Assembly: GCA_947683425.1 (NCBI GenBank)
Contig: CANTUQ010000301.1
Span: 124,001-188,000, forward strand
Length of the DNA: 64,000 nucleotides
Reading direction: 5' to 3'
DNA from: Excoecaria cochinchinensis
Taxonomy: Eukaryota; Streptophyta; Magnoliopsida; Malpighiales; Euphorbiaceae
Positions 1 to 11,450 of the stretch are shown here, piece by piece (within the stretch, counting starts at the first letter, position 1; each line of letters starts with the position of its first letter). The position numbers and the translations under genes were made by a program. A model generated the notes under the pieces. It was not told where the DNA came from. It did no database searches and worked only from the letters and a program-made list of their open reading frames with translations.

Positions 1-179
1 CCTAGGGAAATCCGCAAAAATTCGTCGAATGCCGATGAAGCCAATTCTCGATGCGTTGTGACCGGCAAGTTACCAGTAGCTATTCCAATCGAGTTTTCCT
101 GAATTATTGGACTCGGATCCAAATTTTAACCACTTTTTACGATTTTTCGATTTTGCTGATTTTCCCTAGTGGTACCCCT

Positions 180-196
180 AGGGAAATCTATTCCAA
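180..196 (+). repeat. Register-breaking junction, 69-bp deletion inside a monomer
   Basis: The run cctagggaaatc joins directly to tattccaatcaag, so the second palindrome and the HindIII segment are missing. The phase markers on either side are at 51 and 334, a spacing of 283 bp, which is two 176-bp monomers minus 69 bp. The loss is not a whole number of monomers, so simple unequal exchange between aligned copies does not explain it. Confidence 0.85.
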
Positions 197-333
197 TCAA
201 GTTTTCCTGAATTATTGGAGTCGGATCAAAAATTTCACCACTTTTTACGATTTTTCGATTTTTGTGATTTCCCTAGTGGTACCCCTAGTGAAATCCGTAA
301 AAATTCGTCGGATTCCGACGAAGCCAATTCTCG

Positions 334-1510
334 ATGCGTTGTGACCTGCAAGCTTCCAGTAGCTATTCCAATCGAGTTTTCCTGAATTATTGGACTCGGA
401 TAAAAAATTTCACCACTTTTTACGATTTTTCGATTTTCCCTAGTGGTACCCCTAGTGAAATCCGTACAAATTCTTCGGATTTCGACGAATCCAATTCTCG
501 ATGCATTGTGACCTGCAAGTTTCCAGTAGCTATTCCAATCGAGTTTTCCTTAATTATTGGACTCGGTTTCACCACTTTTTACAATTTTTCGATTTTGGTG
601 ATTTTCCCTAGTGGTACCCCTAGGGAAATCCGTAAAAATTCGTCGGATTTCGACGAAGCTAATTCTTGATGCGTTGTGACCGGCAAGCTTCCAGTAGCTA
701 TTTCAATCGAGTTTTCCTTAATTATTGGACTCGGATCCAAAATTTCACCGCTTTTTACGATTGTTCGATTTTTCCTAATGGTACCCTTAGTGAAATCCGT
801 ACAAATTCGTCGGATTTCGACGAAACCAATTCTCGATGCGTTGTGACCTGCAAGCTTCCAGTAGCTATTCCAATCGAGTTTTTCTGAATTATTGGACTCG
901 GATAAAAAATTTCACTACTTTTTTCGATTTTTGATTTTCCCTAATGGTACCCCTAGGGAAATCCGCAAAAATTCGTCGGATTCCGACGAATCCAATTCTC
1001 GATGCGTTGTGACCGGCAAGCTTTCAGTAGCTATTCTAATCGAGTTTTCCTGAATTATTGTACTCGGATCAAAAATTTCACCACTTTTTGCGATTTTTCG
1101 ATTTTGGTGATTTTCCCTAGTGATACCCTTAGGGAAATCCGTAAAAATTCGTCGGATTCCGACGAAGCCAATTCTCGATGCGTTGTGACCGGCAAGCTTC
1201 CAGTAGCTATTCGATTCGAGTTTTCCTGAATTATTGGACTAGGATAAAAAATTTCACCACTTTTTATGATTTTTCGATTTTTCCTAGTGGTACCCCAAGT
1301 GAAATCCGTACAAATTCGTCGGATTTCGACGATACCAATTCTCGATGCGTTGTGACCTGCAAGCTTCCAGTAGCTATTCCAATCGAGTTTTCCTGAATTA
1401 TTGGACTCGGATCCAAAATTACACCACTTTTTACGATTTTTTGATTTTTGTGATTTTCCGTAGTGGTACCCCTAGGGAAATCCGTAAAAATTCGTCGCGT
1501 TCCGACGAAG
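334..1510 (+). repeat. Long-range block, copy 1 (8-bp deletion marker at 561)
   Basis: This block includes a monomer in which actcggtttcaccac replaces actcggatcaaaaatttcaccac, an 8-bp loss at 561-570. A few monomers later comes the type B / gtgacctg / ggttccgacg trio. The same order recurs at about 10264-11450 and 20052-20900. The marker spacings are 9930 and 9614 bp. The block edges are estimates. Confidence 0.7.
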
Positions 1511-2510
1511 CCAATTCTTGATATGTTTTGACCAGCAAGCTTCCAGTAGCTATTCCAATCGAGTTTTCCTTAATTATTGGACTCGGATCCAAAATTTCAC
1601 CACTTTTTACAATTTTTCGATTTTGTTGATTTTCTCTAGTGGTACCCCTAGGAAAATCCATAAAAATTCGTCGGATTCCGACGAAACCAATTCTCAATGC
1701 GTTGTGACCGGCAAGCTTCTAGTAGCTATTCCAATCGAGTTTTCTTGAATTATAATACTCGGATCAAAAATTTCATCACTTTTTACGATTTTTCGATTTT
1801 GGTGATTTTCCCCAGTGGTACCCCTATGGAAATCTGTAAAAATTTGTCGGATTCCGACGAAACCAATTCTCGATTCGTTGTGACCGGCAAGTTTCCAGTA
1901 GCTATTCAATTCGAGTTTTCCTGAATTATTGGACTCTAATCCAAACTTTCACCACTTTTTACGATTTTTACTAGTGGTACCCCTAGGGAAATCCGTAAAA
2001 ATTCGTCGGATTCCGACGAAACCAATTCTCGATACGTTGTGACCTGCAAGCTTCCAGTAGCTATTCCAATCGAGTTTTCCTTAATTATTGGACTCGGATC
2101 AAAAATTTCACCACTTTTTACGATTTTTCGATTTTGGTGATTTTCCCTAGTGGTACCCCTAGGAAAATCCGTAAAAATTCGTCGGATTTCGACGAATCTA
2201 ATTCTCGATGCGTTGTGACCGGTAAGCTTACAGGAGCTATTCCAATCGAGTTTTACTGAATTATTTGACTCGGAACCAAAATTTCACCACTTTTTACGAT
2301 TTTTCGATTTTGGTGATATGCCCTAGTGGTACCCCTAGGGAAATCCGTAAAAATTCGTCGGATTTCGATGAAGCCAAATCTCGATGCGTTGTGACCTACA
2401 AGCTTCCAGTAGCTATTCCAATCGAAGTTTCCTGAATTATTGGACTCGGATCCAAAATTTCACCACTTTTTACGATTTTTCGATTTTGGTGATTTTCCTT
2501 AGTGGTACCC
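1170..2510 (+). repeat. 12-monomer (2,068-bp) higher-order unit, copy 1
   Basis: The segment matches about 3238-4580 closely, with a phase offset of 2068 bp at both ends (1178 to 3246 and 2384 to 4453, the latter 2069). Summed monomer lengths from 1178 to 3246 (eight of 176, three of 167, one of 159) give exactly 2068. The interior is not colinear: the second copy gains one monomer (3589-3765) and loses another. Similarity fades after about 2510. Confidence 0.8.
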
Positions 2511-3237
2511 CTAGGGAAATCCGAAAAAATTCGTCGGATTCCTACGAAGCCAATACTCGATGCGTTGTGACCGGCAAGCTTCCAGTAGCTATTCCAATCG
2601 AGTTTTCCTGAATTATTGGACTCGAATGAAAAATTTCACCACGTTTTACGATTTTTCGATTTTGGTGATTTTCCCTATTGGTACCACTAGGGAAATCCGT
2701 AAAAATTCGTCGGATTCCGACGAAACCAATTCTCGATGCGTTGTGACCGGCAAGCTTCCAGTAGCTATTCCAATCGAGTTTTCCTTAATTATTGTACTCG
2801 GATCAAAAATTTCAACACTTTTTATGATTTTTCGATTTTGGTGATTTTCCCTATTGGTACCCCTAGGGAAATCCGCAAAAATTCGTCGGATTCCAACAAA
2901 GCCAATTCTCGATGTGTTGTGACCGGCAAGCTTCCAGTAGCTATTCCAATCGAGTTTTCCTGAATTATTAGACTCGGATCCAAAATTTCACCAATTTTTA
3001 CGATTTTTCGATTTTCCCTAGTGGTACCTATAGGGAAATCCATAAAAATTCGTCGGATTCCGAAAAAACCAATTCTCGATGCGTTGTAACCGGCAAGCTT
3101 CCAGTAGCTATTACAATCGACTTTTCCTTAATTATTGGACTCGGATAAAAAATTTCACCACTTTTTACGATTTTTCAATTTTTCCTAGTGGTACCCCTAG
3201 TGAAATCCGTACAAATTCTTCGGATTTGGACGAAGCC

Positions 3238-4580
3238 AATTCTCGATGCGTTGTGACCGGCAAGCTTCCAGTAGCTATTCGATTCGAGTTTTCCTGAATT
3301 ATTGGACTAGGATAAAAAATTTCACCACTTTTTATGATTTTTCGATTTTTCCTAGTGGTACCCCAAGTGAAATCCGTACAAATTCGTCGGATTTCGACGA
3401 TACCAATTCTCGATGCGTTGTGACCTGCAAGCTTCCAGTAGCTATTCCAATCGAGTTTTCCTGAATTATTGGACTCGGATCCAAAATTACACCACTTTTT
3501 ACTATTTTTTGATTTTTGTGATTTTTCCTAGTGGTACCCCTAGGGAAATCCGTAAAAATTCGTCGGGTTCCGACGAAGCCAATTCTCTATACGTTTTGAC
3601 CAGCAAGCTTCCAGTAGCTATTCCAATCGAGTTTTCCTGAATTATTGGACTCAGATCCAAAATTACACCACTTTTTACGATTTTTTGATTTTTGTGATTT
3701 TCCCTAGTGGTACCCCTAGGGAAATCCTTAAAAAGTTCGTCGAATTTCGACGAAGCAAATTCTAGATGCATTGTGACCGGCAAGCTTTCAGTAGTTATTC
3801 GATTCAAATTTTCCTGAATTATTGGACTCGGATCCAAAATTTCACCACTTTTTACAATTTTTCGATTTTGTTGATTTTCCCTAGTGGTACCCCTAGGAAA
3901 ATCCATAAAAATTCGTCGGATTCCGACGAAGCCAATTCTCAATGCGTTGTGACCGGCAAGCTTCTAGTAGCTATTCCAATCGAGTTTTCTTGAATTATAA
4001 TACTCGGATCAAAAATTTCATCACTTTTTACGATTTTTCGATTTTGGTGATTTTCCCTAGTGGTACCCCTAGGGAAATCTGTAAAAATTTGTCGGATTCC
4101 GACGAAACCAATTCTCGATTCGTTGTGACCGGCAAGTTTCCAGTAGCTATTCGATTCGAGTTTTCCTGAATTATTGGACTCTAATCCAAACTTTCACCAC
4201 TTTTTACGATTTTTACTAGTGGTACCCCTAGGGAAATCCGTAAAAATTCGTCGGATTCCGACGAAACCAATTCTCGATACGTTGTGACCTGCAAGCTTAC
4301 AGGAGCTATTCCAATCGAGTTTTACTTAATTATTTGACTCGGAACCAAAATTTCACCACTTTTTACGATTTTTCGATTTTGGTGATATGCCCTAGTGGTA
4401 CCCCTAGGAAAATCCGTAAAAATTCGTCGGATTTCGATGAAGCCAAATCTCGATGCGTTGTGACCTACAAGCTTCCAGTAGCTATTCCAATCGAAGTTAC
4501 CTGAATTATTGGACTCGGATCCAAAATTTCACCACTTTTTACGATTTTTCGATTTTGGTGATTTTCCCTAGTGGTACCCC
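3238..4580 (+). repeat. 12-monomer (2,068-bp) higher-order unit, copy 2
   Basis: This matches 1170-2510. Two whole-monomer events separate the copies. Monomer 3589-3765 has no partner in copy 1. The monomer starting near 4277 begins like the copy 1 monomer at 2032 (gatacgttgtgacctg) and continues like the one at 2208 (cttacaggagc, ggtgatatgcc), so it is a fusion of two monomers. The net offset is unchanged. Confidence 0.78.
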
Positions 4581-5084
4581 TAGTGAAATCCGTAAAAAAT
4601 CGTCGAATTTCGACGAAGCCAATTCTCGATGCGTTGTGACCGGCAAGCTTCCAGTAGCTATTCCAATCGAGTTTTCCTCAATTATTGGACTCGGATCCAA
4701 AATTTCACCACTTTTTACGATTTTTCGATATTGGTGATTTTTCCTAGAGGTACCCCTAGGGAAATCCGTAAAAATTCGTCGAATTTTGGCGAAACTAATT
4801 CTCGATGCATTGTGAACGGCAAGCTTCCAGTAGCTATTTCAATCGAGTTTTCCTGAATTATTGGACTCGGAACCAAAATTAAACCACTTTTTACGATTTT
4901 TAGATTTTGGTGATTTTTCCTAGTGGTACCCCTAGGGAAATCCGTAAAAATTCATCTAATTCCGACGAAGCCAATTCTCGATGCATTGTGACCGGCAAGC
5001 TTCCAGTAGCTCTTCCAATCGAGCGTCCCTGAATTATTTGACTCGGATCCAAAATTTCACTACTTTTTACGATTTTTCGATTTT

Positions 5085-5099
5085 CCCTAGTCCCTAGGG
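5085..5099 (+). repeat. 5-bp deletion of the KpnI palindrome centre (first of a pair)
   Basis: The palindrome is reduced to ccctagtccctaggg by loss of five central bases. The identical event is at 5423-5437, 338 bp or two monomers away. I read this as one deletion followed by duplication of a dimer. Confidence 0.8.
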
Positions 5100-5422
5100 A
5101 AATCCGCAAAAATTCGTCGGATTCCGACGAAACCAATTCTCGATGCGTTGTGACCGGCAAGCTTCCAGTAGCTATTCCAATCGAGTTTTCCTGAATTATT
5201 GGACTCGGATCAAAAATTACACCACTTCTTACGATTTTTCGATTTTTGTGATTTTCCCTAGTGGTACCCCTAGGGAAATCCATAAAAATTCGTCGGATTC
5301 CGACGAAGCCAATTCTCGATGCGTTGTGACCGGAAAGTTTCTAGTAGCTATTCCAATCGAGTTTTCCCGAATTATTGGACTCGGATCTAGAATTTCAACA
5401 CTTTTTACGATTTTTCAATTTT

Positions 5423-5437
5423 CCCTAGTCCCTAGGG
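5423..5437 (+). repeat. 5-bp deletion of the KpnI palindrome centre (second of a pair)
   Basis: This is the same ccctagtccctaggg form as at 5085-5099. The surrounding dimer (about 5143-5530) also resembles its neighbour, consistent with a local two-monomer duplication. Confidence 0.8.
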
Positions 5438-7249
5438 AAATCCGCAAAAATTCGTCGGATTCCGACGAAACCAATTCTCGATGCGTTGTGACCGGCAAGC
5501 TTCCAGTAGCTATTCCAATCGAGTTTTCCTGAATTATTGGATTCGGATCAAAAATTTCACCACTTTTTACGATTTTTCGATTTTGGTGATTTTTCCTAGT
5601 GTTACCCCTAGGAAAATCCGTAAAAATTCGTCGGATTCCGATTAAGCGAATTCTCGATGCGTTATGATCGGCAAGCTTCCAGTAGCTATTCCATTTGAGT
5701 TTTCCTGAATTATTGGACTCGGATAAAAATTTCACCACTTTTTAAGATTTTTCGATTTTCCCTAGTAGTACCCCTAGGAAAATCCGTACAAATTCGTCGG
5801 ATTTCGAAGAATCCAATTCTCGATGCGTTTTGACCTACAAGCTTCCAGTAGCTATTCCAATCGCGTTTTCCTGAATTATTGGACTCGGATCAAAAATTTC
5901 ACCATTTTTTACGATTTTTCGATTTTGGTGATTTCCCCTAGTGGTACCCCTAGGGAAATCCGCAAAAATTCGTCGGATTCCGACGAATCCAATTCTCAAT
6001 GCGTTGTGACCGGCAAGTTTCTAGTAGCTATTCCAATCGAGTTTTCCTGAATGATTGGTCTTGGATCAAAAATTTCACCACTTTTTACGATTTTTCGATT
6101 TTGGTGATTTTCCCTATTGGTACCCATAGGGAAATTCGCAAAAATTCGTCGGATTCCGACGAAACCAATTCTCGATGCGTTGTGAACGGCAAGCTTCCAG
6201 TAGCTATTCCAATCGAGTTTTCCTGAATTATTAGACTCGGATCCAAAATTTCACCACTTTTTACGATTTTTCGATTTTCCCTAGTGGTACCCCTAGTGAA
6301 ATCCATAAAAATTCGTCGGATTCAGACGAAGCCAATTCTCGATGCGTTGTGACCGGAAGCTTCCAGTAGCTATTACAATCGAGTTTTCCTTAATTATTGG
6401 ACTCGGATCCAAAATTTCACCACTTTTTACGATTTTTCGATTTTGGCGATTTTCCCTAGTGGTACCCCTAGGGAATTCCGTTAAAATTCGTCGGATTCCG
6501 ACGAAGCCAATTCTCGATGCGTTGTGACCGGCAAGCTTCCATTCGCTATTCCAATCGAGTTTTCCTAAATTATTTGACTCGGATTAAAAATTTCACCACT
6601 TTTTACGATTTTTCGATTTTCCCTAGTGGTACCCCTAGTGAAATCCGTACAAATTTTTCGGATTTCGACGAATCAAATTCTCGATGCGTTGTGACCTGCA
6701 AGCTTCCAGTAGCTATTCCAATCGAGTTTTCCTTAATTATTGGACTCGGATCCAAAATTTCACCACTTTTTACGATTTTTCGATTTTTGTTATTTTCCCT
6801 AGTGGTACCCCTAGGGAAATCCGTAAAAATTCGTCGGATTTCGATGAAGCTAATTCTCGATGCGTTGTGACCGGCAAGCTTCCAGTAGCTATTCCAATCG
6901 AGTTTTACTGAATTATTGGACTCGGATCAAAAATTTCACCGCTTTTTACGATTTTTCGATTTTCCCTAGTGGTACCCCTAGGAAAATCCGCAAAAATTCG
7001 TCGGATTCCAAAGAAGCCAATTCTCGATGCATTTTGACCGACAAGCTTCCAGTAGCTATTCCAATCGAGTTTTCCACAATTATCTGACTCGGATCTAAAA
7101 TTTCACCACTTTTTATGATTTTTCGATTTTTGTGTTTTTTCCTAGGGTTACCCCTAGGAAAATCCATAAAAATTCGTCGGATTCCGACGAAGCCAATTCT
7201 CAAAGTATTGTGACCGGCAAGCTTCTAGTAGATATTCCAATCGAGTTTT

Positions 7250-7900
7250 CCTGAATTATTATACCCGGATCAAATATTTCACCACTTTTTACGATTTTTC
7301 GATTTTGGTGATTTTCCCTAGTGCTACCCCTAGGAAAATCTGTAAAAATTTATCGGATTTCGACGAAGCCAATTCTCGATGCGTTGTGACCGGCAAGATT
7401 CCAATAGCTATTCGATTCGAGTTTTCCTGAATTATTGGACTCTAATCCAAACTTTCACCACTTTTTACGATTTTTCCTAGTGGTACCCCTAGTGAAATCC
7501 GTACAAATTCGTCGGATTTCGACGATGCCAATTCTCGATGCGTTGTGACCTGCAAGCTTCCAGTAGCTATTCCAATCGAGTTTTCCTAAATTATTGGACT
7601 CGAATCAAAAATTACACCACTTTTTACGATTTTTCGATTTTTGTGATTTTTCCTAGTGGTACCCCTAGGGAAATCCGTAAAAAATCGTCGGATTCGGACG
7701 AAACCAATTCTCGATGCGTTGTGACCGATAAGTTTTCAGTAGCTATTCCAATCGAGTTTTCCTGAATTATTGGACTCGGATCAAAAATTTCACCACATTT
7801 TACTATTTTTCAATTTTCCCTAGTGGTACCCCTAGGAAAATCAGCAAAAATTCGTCGGATTCCGACGAAGCCAATTCTCGAAGCGTTGTGACCGTCAAGC
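7250..7900 (+). repeat. 5-monomer (845-bp) tandem duplication, copy 1
   Basis: It matches about 8095-8745 at an offset of 845 bp (7538 to 8383). The monomer lengths 176, 167, 167, 176 and 159 sum to 845. Shared rare features are actctaatccaaactttc, ttcggacgaaacc, gtgaccgataagttttc and caccacattttactattt. A more distant relative lies at about 21500-22060. Confidence 0.8.
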
Positions 7901-8094
7901 TTCCAGTAGCTATTCGATTCGAGTTTTCCTGAATTATTGGACTAGGATCCAAAATTTCACCACTTTTTACGATTTTTCGATTTTTCCTAGTGGTACCGCT
8001 AGTGAAATCCGTACAAATTCGTCGGATTTCGACGAAGCCAATTCTCGATGCGTTGTGACCTGCAAGCTTCCAGTAGCTATTCCAATCGAGTGTT

Positions 8095-8745
8095 CCTGAA
8101 TTATTGGACTCGGATCAAAAATTTCATCACTTTTTACGATTTTTCGATTTTGGTGATTTTCCCTAATGCTACCCCTAGGGAAATCTGTAAAAATTTGTCG
8201 GATTTCGACGAAGCCAATTCTCGATGCGTTGTGACCGGCAAGATTCCAGTAGCTATTCGATTCGAGTTTTCCTGAATTATTGGACTCTAATCCAAACTTT
8301 CACCACTTTTTACGATTTTTCCTAGTGGTACCCCTAGTGAAATCCGTACAAATTCGTCGGATTTCGACGATGCCAATTCTCGATGCGTTGTGACCTGCAA
8401 GCTTCCAGTAGCTATTCCAATCGAGTTTTCCTAAATTATTGGACTCGAATCAAAAATTACACCACTTTTTACGATTTTTCGATTTTTGTGATTTTCCCTA
8501 GTGGTACCCCTAGGGAAATCCGTAAAAATTCGTCGGATTCGGACGAAACCAATTCTCGATGCGTTGTGACCGATAAGTTTTCAGTAGCTATTCCAATCGA
8601 GTTTTCCTGAATTATTTGACTCGGATCAAAAATTTCACCACATTTTACTATTTTTCAATTTTCCCTAGTGGTACCCCTAGGGAAATCCGAAAAAATTCGT
8701 AGGATTTCGACGAAGCCAATTCTCGATGCGTTGTGACCGGCAAGC
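8095..8745 (+). repeat. 5-monomer (845-bp) tandem duplication, copy 2
   Basis: This is the second copy of the block at 7250-7900. It differs at scattered sites, for example ctcggatcaaaaatttcatc against acccggatcaaatatttcac near the left edge, so the duplication is not brand new. Confidence 0.8.
8224..8382 (+). repeat. Exemplar 159-bp monomer (type C)
   Basis: This is the shortest recurrent length class. The T-tract block reads tacgatttttcctagtgg, a further 8 bp shorter than type B, which gives 159 bp (8224 to 8383). Other 159-bp spacings occur at 1873-2031, 4118-4276 and 7379-7537. Five short copies share the extra diagnostic run actctaatccaaactttc (starting at 1933, 4178, 7439, 8284 and 21664), so they descend from one founder. 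Later short copies near 31.16, 32.55, 35.28 and 36.66 kb lack that run. Confidence 0.85.
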
Positions 8746-10263
8746 TTACAGTAGCTATTCCAATCGAGTTTTCCTGAATTATTGGACTCGGATCAAAAAT
8801 TTCACCGCTTTTTAGGATTTTTCGATTTTCCCTAATGTTACCCCTAGTGAAATCCGTACAAATTCGTCGGATTGCGACGAAGCCAATTCTCGATGCGTTG
8901 TGACCTGCAAGCTTCCAGTAGCTATTCCAATCGAGGTTTCCTGAATTATTGGACTCGGATCAAAAATTTCACTACTTTTTTCGATTTTTCGATTTTCCCT
9001 AATGGTACCCCTAGGGAAATCCGCAAAAATTCATCGGATTCCGACGAAACCAATTCTCGATGCGTTATGACCGGCAAGCTTCCAGTAGCTATTCCAATCG
9101 AGTTTTCTTGAATTATTGGACTCGGATAAAAAATTTCACCACTTTTTACAATTTTTCGATTTTGGTGATTTTCCCTAGTGGCACGCTAAGGGAAATCCGT
9201 AAAAATTCGTCGGATTCCGACGAAGCCAATTCTCGATGCGTTGTGACCGTCAAGCTTCCAGTAGCTATTCGATTCGAGTTTTCCTGAATTATTGGACTAG
9301 GATCAAAAATTTCACCACTTTTTACGATTTTTCGATTTTTCCTAGTGGTACCCCTAGTGAAATCCGTACAAATTCGTCGGATTTTGACGAAGCCAATTCT
9401 CAATGCGTTGTGACCTGCAAGCTTCCAGTAGCTATTCCAATCGAGTGTTCCTGAATTATTGGACTCGGATCAAAAATTTCACCACTTTTTACGATTTTTC
9501 GATTTTGGTGATTTTCCCTATTGGTACCCCTAGGGAAATCTGCAAAAATTCGTCGGATTCCGACGAATCCAATTCTCGATGCGTTGTGATCGGCAAGCTT
9601 CCAGTAGCTATTCCAATCGAGTTTTTCTGAATTATTGGACTCGGATACAAAATTTCACCACTTTTTACGATTTTTCGATTTTCCCTAATTGTACCCCTAG
9701 GGAAATCCGTACAAATTCGTCGAATTCCGACGAAGCCAATTCTCGATGCGTTGTGATCGGCAAGCTTCCGGTAGCTATTCCAATCGAGTTTTCCTGAATT
9801 ATTGGACTCGAATAAAAAATTTCACCACTTTTTACGATTTTTCGATTTTGGTGATTTTCCCTAGTGGTACGCTTAGGGAAATCCGTAAAAATTCGTCGGA
9901 TTCCGACGAAGCCAATTCTCGATGCGTTGTGACCGGCAAGCTTCCAGTAGATATTCCAATCGAGTTTTCCTCAATTATTAGACTCGGATCAAAAATTTCA
10001 CAACTTTTTACGATTTTTCGATTTTCCCTAGTGGTACCCATAGGGAAATCCGTAAAAATTCGTCGAATTCCGACGAAACCAATTCTCGATGCGTTGTGAC
10101 CGGCAACTTCCAGTAGCTATTACAATCGAGTTTTCCTTAATTATTGGCCTCGGATCCAAAATTTCACCACTTTTTACGATTTTTCGATTTTGGTGATTTT
10201 CCCTAGTGGTACCCCTAGGGAAATCCGAAAAAATTCGTCGGATTCCGACGAAGCCAATTCTCG

Positions 10264-11450
10264 ATGCGTTGTGACCGGCAAGTTTCCAGTAGCTATTCCA
10301 ATCGAGTTTTCCTGAATTATTTGACTCGGATCAAAAATTTCACCACTTTTTACGATTTTTCGATTTTCCCTAGTGGTACCTCTAGTGAAATCCGTACAAA
10401 TTTTTCGGATTTCGACGAATCCAATTCTCGATGCGTTGTGACCTGCAAGCTTCCAGTAGCTATTCGAATCGAGTTTTTCTTAATTATTGGACTCGGTTTC
10501 ACCACTTTTTACGATTTTTCGATTTTGGTGATTTTCCCTAGTGGTACCCCTAGGGAAATCCGTAAAAATTCGTTGGATTTAGACGAAGCTAATTCTCGAT
10601 GCGTTGTGACCGGCAAGCTTCCAGTAGCTATTCCAATCGAGTTTTCCTGAATTATTGGACTCGGATCAAAAATTTCACCGCTTTTTAGGATTTTTCGATT
10701 TTCCCTAGTTTTACCCCTAGTGAAATCCGTACAAATTCGTCGGATTTCGACGAAACTAATTCTCGATGCGTTGTGACCTGCAAGCTTCCAGTAGCTATTC
10801 CAATCGAGGTTTACTTAATTATTGGACTCGGATCAAAAATTTCACTACTTTTTTCGATTTTTCGATTTTCCCTAATGGTAGCCCTAGGGAAATCCGCAAA
10901 AATTCGTCGGATTCCGACGAATCCAATTCTCGATGTGTTGTGACCGGCAAGCTTTCAGTAGCTATTCTAATCGAGTTTTCCTGAATTATTAGACTCGGAT
11001 AAAAAATTTCACCACTTTTTACGATTTTTCGATTTTGGTGATTTTCCCTAGTGGTACGCTTAGGGAAATCCGTAAAAATTCGTCGGATTTCGACGAAGCC
11101 AATTCTCGATGCATTGTGACCGTCAAGCTTCCAGTAGCTATTCGATTCGAGTTTTCCTGAATTATTGGACTAGGATCCAAAATTTCACCACTTTTTATGA
11201 TTTTTCGATTTTTCCTAGTGGTACCCCTAGTGAAATCCGTACAAATTCGTCGGATTTCGACGACACCAATTCTCGATGCGTTGTGACCTGCAAGCTTCCA
11301 GTAGCTATTCCAATTGAGGTTTCCTGAATTATTGGACTCGGATCCAAAATTACACCACTTTTTACGATTTTTAGATTTTTGTGATTTTCCCTAGTGGTAC
11401 TCCTAGGGAAATCCATAAAAATTCGTCGGGTTCCGACGAAGCCAATTCTT
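10264..11450 (+). repeat. Long-range block, copy 2 (8-bp deletion marker at 10491)
   Basis: The run actcggtttcaccac at 10491 repeats the deletion seen at 561. The type B monomer that follows at 11109 sits 9931 bp from its counterpart at 1178, in step with the 9930-bp spacing of the deletion marker. Colinearity therefore holds for at least 0.6 kb. Confidence 0.72.

Larger units (their letters stand above)
6342..10088 (+). repeat. Superunit of about 3.75 kb, copy 1
   Basis: A pair of marker monomers, ctattacaatcgag followed by acaaatttttcgga, starts this unit (phase 6342, marker 6651). It recurs at phase 10089 with marker 10398, an exact 3747-bp offset at both points. The unit holds about 22 monomers and includes the nested 845-bp duplication. 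Only the marker region was compared closely; internal colinearity is partial. Confidence 0.65.
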
